A stretch of DNA of 64,000 nucleotides, taken from assembly GCF_026011795.1 (NCBI RefSeq), contig NZ_BRVS01000004.1, forward strand, positions 62,001 through 126,000, in the 5' to 3' direction. The notes beneath the pieces are model-generated. The model saw nothing but the letters and a program-made list of their open reading frames with translations, did no database searches and was not told the DNA's origin. The translations under genes were made by a program, and so were the position numbers. This document shows, in pieces, positions 34,389 through 44,488 of the stretch (positions within the stretch are counted from its first letter, which is position 1; each line of letters begins with the position of its first letter). Source of the stretch: Arthrobacter mangrovi. Its GTDB lineage: Bacteria > Actinomycetota > Actinomycetes > Actinomycetales > Micrococcaceae.

Positions 34389-35681
34389 ATGTTGCATTTT
34401 GGATCCGAGCTGCGCCCGTGGCTCGACGGCCGGCAGGTTGTGGTGGCCACGGTGGTTGCCGCCAGCGGCTCGGTGCCGCGGCCGGTCGGCACTTCCATGC
34501 TGGTCGCGGCCGACGGTGCGGTGCTCGGCTCGCTGTCCGGCGGCTGCGTCGAGGGGGCGGTGGTAGAGTCCGCGCTCGAGGCCCTCGCCACCGGATTGCC
34601 GCGCCGCGAGCGCTTCGGCTTCAGCCGCCAGGACGCCTTCGCGGCGGGCCTTACCTGCGGCGGCGAGCTGGAGGTGCACATCGCGCCGGCCGGCGGAGAC
34701 GGGTACGACGGCGGCCTGCCGCTGGCGCTGCTGTCCCGCCTTGCGGCCTTCGGACCGCAGGAACCGGTGGCCCTGGTCCGCCGCATCGACGAAGGCGGCT
34801 GCGGGGCGCTGTTGGTTCCCGAGCCGCAGCAGTTCCGCGCCGCCGGCTGGCTGCCCGAACTGCGCCGCCTGGCCGGTTCCGGCGAGGCCGCCCGGTCGGC
34901 GGCGGCACAGCTTTCGGTCCTGCTGGCCGCGGGCGGAAGCGGCCTGCTGCGCCTTCCCTCGGGCGCCGACGGCTGCACGGGTGAACCGCCGACCCTGCTG
35001 GTCGAAACCCGGCTGCCCGCGCCGCGGCTGCTCGTCTTCGGCGCCAACGACTTCGGAGCGGCGCTGCTGCCGCAGGCCAAGCTGCTCGGCTACCAGGTGG
35101 CGCTGTGCGACGCCCGGCCCGCCTTCGCCCGCCAGCCGCGCTTCGCCGCTGCCGACGAGGTCGCCGTCGACTGGCCGCACCGCTACCTCGCGGCGGAGGC
35201 AGCCGCGGGCCGGATCGACAACCGCACCGTGGTCTGCGTCGTCACGCACGACCCGAAGTTCGACCTCCCGCTGCTGCGCACGGCGCTGGACCTCGAGCTG
35301 GCCTACATCGGCGCCATGGGCTCCCGGCGCAGCCACCGCCAGCGCGTGCGGGACCTGCTGGCCGAAGGCGTCCGCCCCGAGGACCTCGAGCGGCTGCATG
35401 CACCGATCGGCCTGGACCTGCAGGCAGCCACCCCCGCCGAGGTCGCGGTCTCGATCATCGCGCAGGTCATCGCGTCCCGGAACAGCGCCGCCACCGGCCA
35501 GCCGCTCTCCGCCCGGAGCGGCCCCATCCACACGTCCCCGGCGGTCTCCCCGGCGGCCACCCCGGCCCCCGGCCCTGCCGTCGACACCCCCGCGGCCGGT
35601 GCCGCCGCCCGCGGCAGCCGGCCTCCCGCCGTCGTACTTCCCCGCCCGGCCGGCGCAGAACCGGCCCTCACCCGCGCTTAG
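34389..35681 (+). CDS. xdhC: XdhC/CoxI-family molybdenum cofactor sulfuration protein
   Basis: 430 residues, GAAAGGA before the ATG. Chaperone that binds and inserts the sulfurated molybdenum cofactor into xanthine dehydrogenase. The N-terminal XdhC domain has VVAASGSVPRPVGTSMLV and GSLSGGCVEGAVVE. The C-terminal Rossmann-like domain has LVFGANDFGAALLPQAKLLG, VVTHDPKFDLPLLR and YIGAMGSRRSHRQR. The last 60 residues are a Pro/Ala-rich tail (APGPAVDTPAAGAA) not typical of the family. Immediately upstream of the dehydrogenase genes. Confidence 0.92.
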   Translation: MLHFGSELRPWLDGRQVVVATVVAASGSVPRPVGTSMLVAADGAVLGSLSGGCVEGAVVESALEALATGLPRRERFGFSRQDAFAAGLTCGGELEVHIAPAGGDGYDGGLPLALLSRLAAFGPQEPVALVRRIDEGGCGALLVPEPQQFRAAGWLPELRRLAGSGEAARSAAAQLSVLLAAGGSGLLRLPSGADGCTGEPPTLLVETRLPAPRLLVFGANDFGAALLPQAKLLGYQVALCDARPAFARQPRFAAADEVAVDWPHRYLAAEAAAGRIDNRTVVCVVTHDPKFDLPLLRTALDLELAYIGAMGSRRSHRQRVRDLLAEGVRPEDLERLHAPIGLDLQAATPAEVAVSIIAQVIASRNSAATGQPLSARSGPIHTSPAVSPAATPAPGPAVDTPAAGAAARGSRPPAVVLPRPAGAEPALTRA

Positions 35682-35690
35682 GAGGCCCCC

Positions 35691-36533
35691 ATGGACATGA
35701 ACACCATCGAAACCGTCCTGCCGACCGCCGACCCCGAAGACTGGCAGCCCGGCGATGCCTGGCTCGGCGGCGGCACCGTGCTCTTCTCCTACGGCAGCAC
35801 CACGCTGCGCCGGCTCCTCGACCTCGGCCCGGCCAGGTGGGAACCCGTCACCGTCTACGGTGACGGCATCGAGCTGGCCGCCACCTGCACCATCGCCACC
35901 CTGTACCAGGTGCCGGAGTCCCCCGGCCTCGCGGCGCTCTGGCCCGCGCTGGACCTTGTGCGGCCGTGCTGCGATGCGTTCGTCGCGTCCTTCAAGATCT
36001 GGAACATGTCCACGGTCGGCGGGAACATCTGCACGTCGCTGCCGGCCGGGCCGATGACCTCGCTCTGCGCCGCGCTGGACGGCGTGGCCACCATCCTCTC
36101 CCCCGGCGGCGGCAGCCGGACCCTGCCCGTGGCCGAACTGGTCACCGGGGACGCCGCCAACGCGCTGGTGCCCGGCGAGCTGCTGCGCAGCGTCCACCTG
36201 CCCGCCCACGCGCTGTCGGCACGCACCGCGTTCCGCCGCCTGTCGCTGAGCAACCTCGGCCGCTCCGGCGTGCTGCTCATCGGCCGCCAGGACCGCGACG
36301 GGGTATTCGTGCTGACCGTGACCGCGGCAACCAAGCGCCCGGTGCAGCTGCGCTTCGCCGCCGGCCTGCCCGGGCCGCAGGAACTGCAGGAGGCCCTGGA
36401 CGCGGCGATCGCACCCGGCCTGTACCACGACGACATCCACGGCCTGCCCGAGTGGCGCCGCGACATGACCTACCGGCTGGCGGAGGAAATCCGCGCCGAG
36501 CTGCTGGCCGGGCCGGCGGAAAGGAGCGCCTGA
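35691..36533 (+). CDS. Xanthine dehydrogenase FAD-binding subunit
   Basis: 280 residues, ATG after GGAGGCCCCC. Carries FAD and passes electrons to NAD+. Motifs: [14 protein letters not shown] at the N-terminus (FAD pyrophosphate loop), [23 protein letters not shown] (the FAD-binding TVGGN-x-CT element) and a C-terminal CO-dehydrogenase flavoprotein-like domain. Separate gene one base before the fused FeS-Mo subunit, so the enzyme is a two-polypeptide xanthine dehydrogenase. Confidence 0.92.
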   Translation: MDMNTIETVLPTADPEDWQPGDAWLGGGTVLFSYGSTTLRRLLDLGPARWEPVTVYGDGIELAATCTIATLYQVPESPGLAALWPALDLVRPCCDAFVASFKIWNMSTVGGNICTSLPAGPMTSLCAALDGVATILSPGGGSRTLPVAELVTGDAANALVPGELLRSVHLPAHALSARTAFRRLSLSNLGRSGVLLIGRQDRDGVFVLTVTAATKRPVQLRFAAGLPGPQELQEALDAAIAPGLYHDDIHGLPEWRRDMTYRLAEEIRAELLAGPAERSA

Positions 36534-36534
36534 C

Positions 36535-39438
36535 ATGGCGATCGAGATCAATGGCAAACCGCATGCCAACGCACCGCGGCCAGGCCAGTGCCTACGCACC
36601 TTCCTGCGCGAGGAGGGCATGCTCGGCGTGAAGAAGGGATGCGACGGCGGCGACTGCGGTGCGTGCACCGTGCATGTCGACGGCGAACCCGTACACAGCT
36701 GCATCTACCCCGCCGTGCGCGCCGAAGGCCGGTCCGTCACGACCATCGAGGGCCTGGCCGGCGGGGACGGGCTGCACCCGATGCAGCAGCGGTTCCTCGA
36801 GGCCCAGGGCTTCCAGTGCGGCTTCTGCTCCGCCGGGATGATCATGACCGCCGCGACGTTCAGCGAGGAGCAGAAGCAAGACTTGCCGCGGAACCTGAAG
36901 GGCAACCTCTGCCGCTGCACCGGCTACCGGGCCATCGAGGACGCCGTCCTGGGCCGCGACGGCGGCGGCTGCTCCCACCCGGCGGACGCCCGCTGCGGGC
37001 TGGATGCCCCGGCGGGAGCGGGTACTGCGGAAGCCGGGACCGCGGGGGGCGGGACTGCGGAGCGCGCCGGGCGGGCCGAAGCACCCCGCGCCGTCGGTGC
37101 GGACACCCCCGCCCCCGCGGGCCCCGCCGTCGTAACCGGCACCGCCCGCTACACCCTGGACGTCCCGGCGGAGCAGCTGCCCGGCCTGCTGCACCTCAAG
37201 CTGGCCCGCGCGCCGCACGCGCACGCCCGGATCCGCGCTATCCGGACCGAGGCCGCGCTGGCGGTGCCCGGCGTCGTGGCCGTCTTCACGCACGAGGACG
37301 CCCCGGCGCAGCTGTTCTCCACCGCACAGCACGAGCTGTATTCGGACGACCCGGACGACACCCGCGTGCTCGACGACGTGGTCCGGTTCAAGGGGCAGCG
37401 GGTCGCCGCCGTCGTCGCCTATTCTGTCGCCGCCGCCGAGGCCGGGGTGCGCGCGCTCGAAGTGGACTACGAGCTGCTGCCCGCGGTCTTCGATCCGGCC
37501 GCGGCATTGGCGCCGGGTGCGCCGCTGCTGCATGCGGACAAGCCGGCGGAGGCGCGCATCGCCGCACCGGAGCGCAACATCGTGGCCGAAGTGCACACAG
37601 AGATCGGCGACGTCGCCGCCGCCCTCGCCGCCGCGGACGCGGTCCACGAGGAGACCTACCGCACGCACCGAGTGCAGCACGTGGCGCTGGAGACGCACGC
37701 GGCCATCGCGTGGACGGAACCCGACGGCTCCCTCGCGGTGCGCTCCTCGACCCAGGTGCCGTTCCTGGTCCGCCGCACGCTCGCGCGGATCTTCGCTCTG
37801 GACGAGGACCGGGTCCGGGTCACTGCCGGCCGGGTCGGCGGCGGATTCGGCGGGAAGCAGGAGGTCCTGACCGAGGACATCGTGGCCCTGGCCGCGCTCA
37901 AGCTGCGCCGGCCGGTGCAGCTGGAACTGACCCGGAGCGAGCAGTTCACCGCCACCACCACGCGGCATCCGTTCAGCATCGCCGTGCGGGCCGGCGCCCG
38001 GAAGGACGGCACGCTCACCGCGCTGGCGATCGACGCCACCACCGACACCGGGGCCTACGGCAACCACGCGCCCGGCGTCATGTTCCACGGCTGCAGCGAG
38101 TCCATCGCGGTCTACCGGTGCGCCGCGAAGAAGGTGGACGCCCGGGCGGTCTACACCAACACCGTGCCCGCCGGCGCCTTCCGCGGCTACGGCCTGAGCC
38201 AGATGATCTTCGCCGTCGAGTCCGCGCTGGACGAACTGGCCCGCACGCTGGGGCTGGACCCGCTGGAGTTCAAGCGCCGCAACATGGTCTCCGAGGGCGA
38301 CGAGCTGCTCTCGCTGCACGCGGAGCCGGAAGAGGACGTCGTCTGCGGCAGCTACGGGCTGGACCAGTGCGTCGAGCTGGTCCGCGGCGCGCTGGACCGC
38401 GGCCGCGGGCGCGGAGCCGGCGGCCAGGACCTCGGCCCGGAGTGGCTGGTCGGCGAGGGCACCGCGCTGTCCATGATCGCCACGGTCCCGCCGCGCGGCC
38501 ACTTCGCGCACAGCATCATCCGGCTGGAGGCGGACGGCTACCTGCTGGACGTCGGTACCGCGGAGTTCGGCAACGGCACCACCACCGTACACGCGCAGCT
38601 CGCCGCCGAGGCCCTGGGCGTGGCACCGTCCGCGGTGCGGATCCGGCAGTCGGACACCGCCCTGACCGGGCACGACACCGGCGCCTTCGGCTCCACCGGC
38701 ACCGTCGTGGCCGGCAAGGCGACCCTCGCCGCGGCCCAGGAGCTGGCCGCCCGGCTGCGCAGGCTCGCCGCCGGGCTGACCGGCATGCCGGCCCGGCAAT
38801 GCGTCCCGGGACCCGCGGGCGTGCACTGCGGGGACCGGACGGTCGGCTTCGCGGAGCTGGCAGCCGCCGCCGCGCAGCAGGGCAATCCGCTGCAGGCCGA
38901 GGGCCGCTGGGGCGGCACGCCGCGCTCGATCGCCTTCAATGTCCAGGGCTTCCGCGTCGCCGTGCACGCGGGTACCGGGGAACTCGCGATCCTGCAGAGC
39001 GTGCAGGCGGCCGATGCCGGCGTCGTCGTCAACCCCCGCCAGTGCCGCGGCCAGATCGAAGGCGGCATCGCCCAGGCCCTCGGCGCCGCGCTCTACGAAG
39101 AGGTGAGAATCGACGACGGCGGTGCGGTCACCACGGACATCCTGCGGCAGTACCACATCCCCACCTTCGCGGACGTCCCGCGCAGCGAGGTCTACTTCGC
39201 CAGCACCTCGGACAGCCTGGGCCCGCTCGGCGCGAAGTCGATGAGCGAAAGCCCGTACAACCCTGTCGCCCCCGCACTGGTCAACGCCCTGCGGGACGCC
39301 ACTGGCCTCCGCTTCACCGCGCTGCCGCTCACCCGCGACCGCATCTACCTGGCCCTCAAGGCTGCCGGCCGCGTACCGGCAGCCAGCGCGATAGAGCCGG
39401 TTCCGGCGCCCGGGTCGATGATAGCCAGCTCCCGCTAA
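36535..39438 (+). CDS. Xanthine dehydrogenase, fused 2Fe-2S and molybdopterin subunit
   Basis: 967 residues. Oxidises hypoxanthine/xanthine to urate. Residues 1-140 are the iron-sulfur part: plant-type cluster Cys36, 41, 44, 56 and the second cluster Cys95, 98, 126, 128. An Ala/Gly-rich linker (about 146-196) joins the molybdopterin domain (about 198-955), which has [22 protein letters not shown] and the catalytic Glu at 905 in [11 protein letters not shown]. In most bacteria the FeS part is its own gene or fused to FAD; FeS-Mo fusion with a separate FAD protein is less common. Last gene of the guaD operon, followed by a terminator. Confidence 0.94.
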   Translation: MAIEINGKPHANAPRPGQCLRTFLREEGMLGVKKGCDGGDCGACTVHVDGEPVHSCIYPAVRAEGRSVTTIEGLAGGDGLHPMQQRFLEAQGFQCGFCSAGMIMTAATFSEEQKQDLPRNLKGNLCRCTGYRAIEDAVLGRDGGGCSHPADARCGLDAPAGAGTAEAGTAGGGTAERAGRAEAPRAVGADTPAPAGPAVVTGTARYTLDVPAEQLPGLLHLKLARAPHAHARIRAIRTEAALAVPGVVAVFTHEDAPAQLFSTAQHELYSDDPDDTRVLDDVVRFKGQRVAAVVAYSVAAAEAGVRALEVDYELLPAVFDPAAALAPGAPLLHADKPAEARIAAPERNIVAEVHTEIGDVAAALAAADAVHEETYRTHRVQHVALETHAAIAWTEPDGSLAVRSSTQVPFLVRRTLARIFALDEDRVRVTAGRVGGGFGGKQEVLTEDIVALAALKLRRPVQLELTRSEQFTATTTRHPFSIAVRAGARKDGTLTALAIDATTDTGAYGNHAPGVMFHGCSESIAVYRCAAKKVDARAVYTNTVPAGAFRGYGLSQMIFAVESALDELARTLGLDPLEFKRRNMVSEGDELLSLHAEPEEDVVCGSYGLDQCVELVRGALDRGRGRGAGGQDLGPEWLVGEGTALSMIATVPPRGHFAHSIIRLEADGYLLDVGTAEFGNGTTTVHAQLAAEALGVAPSAVRIRQSDTALTGHDTGAFGSTGTVVAGKATLAAAQELAARLRRLAAGLTGMPARQCVPGPAGVHCGDRTVGFAELAAAAAQQGNPLQAEGRWGGTPRSIAFNVQGFRVAVHAGTGELAILQSVQAADAGVVVNPRQCRGQIEGGIAQALGAALYEEVRIDDGGAVTTDILRQYHIPTFADVPRSEVYFASTSDSLGPLGAKSMSESPYNPVAPALVNALRDATGLRFTALPLTRDRIYLALKAAGRVPAASAIEPVPAPGSMIASSR

Positions 39439-39451
39439 CTGCCCTGCCGGC

Positions 39452-39494
39452 GCCGGCGCCTGCGGCCGTCCACAGCGGAACCGCAGGCACCGGC
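39452..39494. terminator. Terminator between xanthine dehydrogenase and MBL gene
   Basis: GCCGGCGCCTGCGG (39452-39465) pairs with CCGCAGGCACCGGC (39481-39494): 14 pairs with one G-U and a 15-base loop, between convergent genes. Confidence 0.7.
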
Positions 39495-39513
39495 GTCGTA
39501 CAGGCGCGGAACG

Positions 39514-40707
39514 CTACCGCCCTCGCACCGCCGCCCCGATGGCGATGGCGTCCAGGTCCTCGCCGACGATCAGCTTGCCGGAGAAGTTGTCGCCGGCCCG
39601 TTCGAATTCCTTGACCGGCCAGTTTCCCGGAACCATGTGGTTCAGCACCAGCGTGCGGACTCCGGCCTGTTCAGCGATGGCACCGACCTCTTCGATCGTG
39701 GTGTGGGCGCCCTTAAGGTGCTGGTACTCGGCCTCGGCCGCTGCATCGCGGGGCTCCGGATGGCGCTGGGCAATCCACTGCTCGGCAATGACTTCGTGCA
39801 CCAGGATGTCCGCGCCGGCGGCCAGCTCCACGAGGTTTTCGCTGGGGCCGGTGTCGCCGGAGAACACCACTGTTCCGGTATCCGTCTCGAATTTAAACGC
39901 GTACGCAGGGAAGACGGGCGCGTGCTGGACCAGCGTTGCGGACACCTTGACCCGGTCGTCCTCGTAGAAGCTGAACGGCGACATCCGCGGATGCGGGTTC
40001 CCGTTCGGGTCCTTGGCATACCGCGCCGGCAAGGGGATGTCGCGGCCGGCGAAGATCTTGTCCGGCGTTGGATAGCCGCTGTCGATGACGCGGTCGTTGA
40101 AGTCCGTGGCGAAGGTCCTGACCATCATGTCGATCGTTTCCCGGGTGCCCGGCGTAGGGTTCTCCGGGGCGACGACCTCGGTCATTTTCTCGCCCTTGTA
40201 GCTCACCGGCAGGGCGCCGCGGTTGCCCGGCCCCCAAATCTCCACGAGCCGGTCCCTGCGGGAGAGCCCGTTCTGAAGACCCGTGCCCAGGATTCCGTAC
40301 AGGTCCGCGATATGGTCCGAATGCAGGTGCGTAAGAAACACCGACTGAAGTCCATCCAGCGGCCCCTGCATGTCCTTGTCCCAGGTGCCCAGCCGGGCAT
40401 CCTTGATCTGGCGCCCGACTCCGTGCCCGGCGTCGACCAGGTAGTAGCGGTCGCCCACAACGACGGCGGAGGCCACGCCTGCCCGGTCCGTGTCCTGCCA
40501 CCACGGGGGTCCGCCCGAAGTTCCCAGCAGGACCAGCCGATTCATCGCGTCCGACGTCAGAGGCTTGCGGCGAGGACCGGTACGCGGGTTGCCGGACTCG
40601 GACGGCAGCTGCGCCGCACCGGTCAAAACCGGCGCCAGCCCGGCTACGGATAAAGAACCAAGAACGGCGCGGCGCGACAGGCGCCCGCCATCAGGCGTCT
40701 TTGCCAT
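39514..40707 (-). CDS. Tat-exported metallo-beta-lactamase-fold hydrolase
   Basis: 397 residues from ATG 40707 (AGGAGAT site); 49 upstream codons are open but would bury the signal peptide. The N-terminus has RLSRRAVLGSLSVAGLAPVL, a twin-arginine signal, so the protein folds with metal inside the cell before export. Metal ligands: THLHSDH (127-132), Asp in VVFSGDTGPSEN, and His in LNHMVPG. The arrangement and EDDRVKVSATLVQH fit the RNase Z/arylsulfatase-like MBL branch, whose exported members are often lactonase- or esterase-like. The substrate is not evident; it is not a classical beta-lactamase. Confidence 0.88.
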   Translation of the reverse strand: MAKTPDGGRLSRRAVLGSLSVAGLAPVLTGAAQLPSESGNPRTGPRRKPLTSDAMNRLVLLGTSGGPPWWQDTDRAGVASAVVVGDRYYLVDAGHGVGRQIKDARLGTWDKDMQGPLDGLQSVFLTHLHSDHIADLYGILGTGLQNGLSRRDRLVEIWGPGNRGALPVSYKGEKMTEVVAPENPTPGTRETIDMMVRTFATDFNDRVIDSGYPTPDKIFAGRDIPLPARYAKDPNGNPHPRMSPFSFYEDDRVKVSATLVQHAPVFPAYAFKFETDTGTVVFSGDTGPSENLVELAAGADILVHEVIAEQWIAQRHPEPRDAAAEAEYQHLKGAHTTIEEVGAIAEQAGVRTLVLNHMVPGNWPVKEFERAGDNFSGKLIVGEDLDAIAIGAAVRGR

Positions 40708-41069
40708 GGGAGATCTCCTAGTATTCACGGGCGGCCGCCGCGGCGGCGTGGCCCTGGCCAAACAACTGTGCCGACGGCACGCGAACGCGTCCAGGCAGCA
40801 GCCACGGCTAACCACCTTAGGAGAAGGCCGCGCCGATGTTAAAGACATATTCACCCCCTATTGATACGGACTGAATATAAGGACGGGTGGCGCCTACAGG
40901 CTTGGTCACACAGCAGGTTTGGCACCGGCTTCAGAAGACCGTGGATTTCCCGGAGTTCAAGGCGCCGTAGCGGAATTACAGCTTGGCCAAGGTGGTCTTT
41001 TCGCCAGCGGCGACGGCGATTCTACGCAACGGCGTGCGGCGGGGCCCGCCGGAGCCATACGGTAGCCGG
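40708..41069. other. 362-base gap without a supported gene
   Basis: Between the divergent MBL and 41070 genes. A 27-codon frame (40887-40970, VAPTGLVTQQVWHRLQKTVD onward) reads like protein but has no ribosome site and no recognisable family; it may be a gene remnant. Otherwise promoter DNA, relatively AT-rich near 40845-40880. Confidence 0.4.
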
Positions 41070-41720
41070 ATGGAACGCTTTACAGGGTTCATCGTGGGTC
41101 TGGGCACCAGCGCGGGTCGCCGACTGGTGGTCGGTCACTGGATGGACTCACCGCTCGGCGCCTTCACGGACGTCATGACCGAGGACCGCGACGGGCTGCG
41201 GACGCTGCTGGCCCCCAACCGGGCGGTCGCCGACTATGTGTCCGCGACCTACCGCTTCGACGACGTGGTGGTGGCGCCGCTGGACGCCGGCCTGAGCCCC
41301 GCCGGGGAACGGAGCGCGGAACCGGGGAACGAACCCGGGACCACTGCACTGGTCCTCCGCGTTTCCGGCGGCCCGCTGGAGCTGCGCGCCGACCTGGGCC
41401 CCGTGACAGCGCTGGGCCGGATGCTGCAACTGGTCCCCGCCCGGATCGCCGTCCACCCGGCGTGGCTGACAGCCGTGAACCGCGCCGCGCGGATCCTGCT
41501 CCCGGGGGTTGCCACCGCCGGCTCCGCCGGAGGCGGACGTCGGGAGTACTATGGCGTGCGCTCCATCCGTAGCGTCGAGCGCGCCGCGGCGAGCTGGAAC
41601 GGGGCCGGCCTCGGGCCCCTCGCGCCGGTGGATCCGCCCGTGCGCTTCGGCTTCAGTTCCGTCCCCCGCACGCCGCAGGCCGTGGCCGTCACGACCACGA
41701 TCCTCCCCGCCCGCCGCTGA
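41070..41720 (+). CDS. Conserved actinobacterial protein of unknown function
   Basis: 216 residues from ATG 41070, chosen because MERFTGFIVGLGTSAGRRLVVGHWMDSPLG resembles the start of similar actinobacterial proteins (from memory); a TTG at 40983 would add 29 residues. Segments FTDVMTEDRDGLRTLLAP and VADYVSATYRFDDVVVAPLDAG are followed by a Leu-rich LGPVTALGRMLQLVPARIAV and YYGVRSIRSVERAAASWNGAGLGPL. No signal peptide or membrane helix. I recognise it as a recurring protein of high-GC Gram-positives but know no function. Confidence 0.65.
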   Translation: MERFTGFIVGLGTSAGRRLVVGHWMDSPLGAFTDVMTEDRDGLRTLLAPNRAVADYVSATYRFDDVVVAPLDAGLSPAGERSAEPGNEPGTTALVLRVSGGPLELRADLGPVTALGRMLQLVPARIAVHPAWLTAVNRAARILLPGVATAGSAGGGRREYYGVRSIRSVERAAASWNGAGLGPLAPVDPPVRFGFSSVPRTPQAVAVTTTILPARR

Positions 41721-41747
41721 GGCGGGACCGACGGCGGAAGGAGGTTA

Positions 41748-41882
41748 ATGGCGTTCACTGCCGGAGCAACAAAGACCTTCCCTTCTGAAGCTCACTCGCT
41801 GAGGAATATCTGCGCCGGTTTGCTGAGTCCGAAAATCCCTACCAAAGAATTTTTTCCATCGTCACGAGGCATGATGCCCTGA
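41748..41882 (+). CDS. Possible 44-residue small protein
   Basis: A short frame behind AAGGAGG, only three bases before the ATG (MAFTAGATKTFPSEAHSLRN onward). The composition is unremarkable and no family is recognised. The strong Shine-Dalgarno is the only support; it may be chance. Confidence 0.25.
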   Translation: MAFTAGATKTFPSEAHSLRNICAGLLSPKIPTKEFFPSSRGMMP

Positions 41883-41972
41883 GGATTCAACTCCAGCCCA
41901 GATTTGGCCTTCGTTCCCAACTTCCGGGGAGCAGTTCAGCTTCGGCTGACCCCTTCTTGGTTATAGGTGCTT

Positions 41973-42704
41973 TCAGTTGGTTCGAGAAGCCTCTGACTGA
42001 ATGGCCTTGGCGAGGTCGCGAGGACTGCTCCACATGGGCCAATGGCCCGTTGGGAGGTCAATGACGTCGAAGTGTTCAAGGTTCGCGACCTCGGTGAACA
42101 TGGGATGACCGGTTTGGGCCAGCTCCAGCACCTGCGCACTAGGGATTGAGCAACAGATCAAGGTGGTACGGACCTTATGGCGGGCGCCGTTGGTGAGCTC
42201 GATGCGCTGACGAAGCACGGGGCCGGGCTCAGGGACGGCTCGGGCCCGAAACTGCTCGAGGACCTCTGCGCTCAGGCCTTCGAGGCTCGCCTGCTGTGCA
42301 AGGACGTCGAAGGGCGGCAGTGGAAGCTCCTCCAACTCATCCGGGAGATCCGGGGCGAAGACACTTCCCGTCGCTACAGGGCCGGAGTCGACCCACACTA
42401 CCCGGTGGACAAGCTCAGGGCATCGGTCCAAGACGAGGCTGACGGGAGCGTTAGCCCCACTGTGGGCGACGAGAATCGCAGGCTGATTACCCTGTTCAGT
42501 AATGACGCCCAGAATTGCTTCAGCCTGGGCGTCGAGGGTTCTAGCCGCACGCTCAGGATCGTGTGCGTCGAGACCAGGCAGTGTCATCGCGATGGTACGA
42601 GGGTGGTCGGTTTTCAGGTGTTCAAGAACTTCGTCCCAGGCCCAGGCACCCAGCCAGTGGCCGGCGATGAGGATGATCGTCGGGCTGCTCACAGTAGTTG
42701 TCAT
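41973..42704 (-). CDS. Alpha/beta-hydrolase, HNL/salicylate-esterase-like
   Basis: 243 residues. The fold is clear: oxyanion region LIAGHWLGAWAWDEVLEHL, nucleophile elbow VAHSGANAPV (Ser near 84), Asp in the region CSIPSAQVLELAQ, and catalytic His in PTGHWPMW. The WLGAWAW-type opening resembles hydroxynitrile lyase/EstC-like hydrolases. It is divergent from a WYL regulator across a 73-base gap, a common pairing that suggests the regulator controls it. Substrate unknown. Codon use is noticeably less GC-extreme than in the purine genes. Confidence 0.85.
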   Translation of the reverse strand: MTTTVSSPTIILIAGHWLGAWAWDEVLEHLKTDHPRTIAMTLPGLDAHDPERAARTLDAQAEAILGVITEQGNQPAILVAHSGANAPVSLVLDRCPELVHRVVWVDSGPVATGSVFAPDLPDELEELPLPPFDVLAQQASLEGLSAEVLEQFRARAVPEPGPVLRQRIELTNGARHKVRTTLICCSIPSAQVLELAQTGHPMFTEVANLEHFDVIDLPTGHWPMWSSPRDLAKAIQSEASRTN

Positions 42705-42737
42705 GTGCCAACTCTCGCAGGGCGTACGGACAACGGC

Positions 42738-42755
42738 ATGTCACTATTTATGTCA
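42738..42755. promoter_or_regulatory. Direct repeat in hydrolase/WYL divergent promoter
   Basis: ATGTCA occurs at 42738 and 42750 (period 12) in the AT-rich gap between the divergent genes. A possible WYL-regulator site; too short to be certain. Confidence 0.3.
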
Positions 42756-42777
42756 TGAATTGGCCTGGGTCTCAGCA

Positions 42778-43476
42778 GTGAAGCGAGCAGAGCGGCTCCA
42801 CGCTCTATCTGAGATGTTGCGCCGCAGCGGCACGCGCGGGGTCTCCGCCGAACGGTTGGCGAGAGAGTTCGAAGTATCCGTGCGCACGATCAAGAGAGAC
42901 CTCGATGCGCTGGAGAACAGCGGTGCGCCGCTATGGTCGCGCCCGGGTCCGGGCGGCGGCTACGGATTGACTATCGGCGCGTCTCTGCCACCCGTTAGCC
43001 TGTCTCCGGCACAGGCGGTGGCGCTCATGGCGGCTGTGTCCGCTGCGTCTGATGCCCCCTACGCTGATCTGGCAGCAGCCGGTATCCAAAAAATCCTGGA
43101 CGTCCTCGATCCCAGAACCCGAGCGAGAGCTGACGAGCTGGCCCGCCGTGTGTGGGTCAACGCGCTTCCCTCGTCCTCGCGCACGATTAGGTCGGCACTG
43201 GAGGAGGCGATGGCCGAGCAGCGGGTAATCCGTATTCGCTACACATCGAGAGACGGGACCACGACCATCCGAGACGTCGAGCCCGTGCTGTTCGCCTCCA
43301 CGAACGGCCAGTGGTACTTGATCGGATGGTGCCGAATGCGCGAAGCAATGCGATGGTTTACCATGTCGCGCATCGAGCAGGCCACCGTAACTAAGGCGGC
43401 TTGCAGCGGCCACACCATCCACGAGGTCGGAGAACCCCCAGCGAACGCCAGAACGGTACACGGTCGTGGCAAGTAG
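42778..43476 (+). CDS. HTH/WYL-domain transcriptional regulator
   Basis: 232 residues from GTG 42778; a TTG at 42760 is an alternative and neither has a good ribosome site. The N-terminal helix-turn-helix is VSAERLAREFEVSVRTIKRDLDALENSG, followed by PLWSRPGPGGGYGLTIG, standard for YafY-type regulators. The C-terminal WYL domain contains RVIRIRYTSRDG, EPVLFASTNGQWYLIGWCRMREAMRWFTMSRI. WYL domains bind small ligands or nucleic acids. The protein is shorter than usual, lacking the WCX tail. Divergent from the hydrolase at 41973. Confidence 0.88.
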   Translation: MKRAERLHALSEMLRRSGTRGVSAERLAREFEVSVRTIKRDLDALENSGAPLWSRPGPGGGYGLTIGASLPPVSLSPAQAVALMAAVSAASDAPYADLAAAGIQKILDVLDPRTRARADELARRVWVNALPSSSRTIRSALEEAMAEQRVIRIRYTSRDGTTTIRDVEPVLFASTNGQWYLIGWCRMREAMRWFTMSRIEQATVTKAACSGHTIHEVGEPPANARTVHGRGK

Positions 43477-43582
43477 GCCACTCAATCAACCTCCCCGGTC
43501 ACCCAGCCGGAGCAGGTCTGCTCCGGCGCAGTCCGCCTGGAGTCGATGTGCGATGGTTTCCTTAGCTGAAATTCGGGAACCG

Positions 43583-44488
43583 TTACACGAGGTTCCGACC
43601 GGCCGCCCTGCCAGGCACGGCCTCGCCCGGTGTCGTCGGCTCGTCGCCCGGAGTAAGGACCGCGATCGCCGCCGTGCTGCGGTCGAGTAGTGCCTTGCGG
43701 TTCACCACCGCTATGACGATGGCCGCCGCGACGAACAGCCACATGTCCCACGGTTGGGCGTCGGGCCAGACCGGGTTGTTCATCTGCGCGTGAAACAGGA
43801 ACGCCACCAGCAGGCTCCCCCGTGCCGCGTTGAACATCGGCGTGAGAATAACGCTGATCGCCACGATGCCGAAGAAGAACGGCCAGAAATCCCATGCGGA
43901 CTGCTTCGTGCCGCTCAGCAAGAACGAGGGAGTGTGCCAGATGGCCACCAGCAGGCCGAGCAGGAGCCCGGCGCACATCGGCGGGAACCGCCGCTGGAGC
44001 AGCGGCAGCGCCACACCCCGCCAGCCGAGCTCCTCGATGGGGCCGATGAAAAGCATCGGCAGCAGGGCCGGCAGCACGGCGTACCACGGTGAGAAGGGGA
44101 ACGGATCAGTAAGGTCGCCCTGGACCGCGGCCCCTGCATAAAAAACCGCGGGCATGGCGGCCAGCAGCACGAACCACCACGGCAGCGCAAGCCGCCACTG
44201 CGTGAATCGACGGAAGAAGCTGCGCAGACCAGACAGCCCGTAGTGGTGCCACACCATAACAACACCGACAATTCCGGGCGTGTAAACCATGAGGATGAAG
44301 ACCGGGTTGGTATACCCCATGGGCCCGAAAATGGCGTCGGCCTCCGCCTGAAACACCATGTACAGTACGCCCACGCCCCAGGACAGGCCGAAAGTGGCGA
44401 GGAAGAAGGTGCGGGCCGACCGCAAGGTCAGGCCTGCACCCTTCGGCTCTACTCTGGTACGTCTGCGCAAGGGTGGTCGGGCGGTCAT
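43583..44488 (-). CDS. CPBP-family intramembrane metalloprotease
   Basis: 301 residues with about eight hydrophobic segments. The CPBP (CAAX-protease/Abi) motifs are present: GPIEELGWRGVALPLL (catalytic Glu-Glu and Arg), LLVAIWHTPSFLL (His) and AFLFHAQMNN (second His and Asn). Such membrane proteases process prenylated or peptide substrates and occur with bacteriocin or immunity genes; no such partner is seen here. The N-terminus is Arg-rich and cytoplasmic. Stands alone between the WYL regulator and the 44761 hydrolase. Confidence 0.88.
   Translation of the reverse strand: MTARPPLRRRTRVEPKGAGLTLRSARTFFLATFGLSWGVGVLYMVFQAEADAIFGPMGYTNPVFILMVYTPGIVGVVMVWHHYGLSGLRSFFRRFTQWRLALPWWFVLLAAMPAVFYAGAAVQGDLTDPFPFSPWYAVLPALLPMLFIGPIEELGWRGVALPLLQRRFPPMCAGLLLGLLVAIWHTPSFLLSGTKQSAWDFWPFFFGIVAISVILTPMFNAARGSLLVAFLFHAQMNNPVWPDAQPWDMWLFVAAAIVIAVVNRKALLDRSTAAIAVLTPGDEPTTPGEAVPGRAAGRNLV

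Noticed and set aside
36592-39156. 854-codon minus-strand frame opposite xanthine dehydrogenase
   Set aside because: No recognisable domain and Gly/Arg/His-biased; the plus-strand enzyme is complete.
40887-40970. 27-codon frame reading like a protein C-terminus
   Set aside because: No ribosome site and no family; kept only as a possible remnant.
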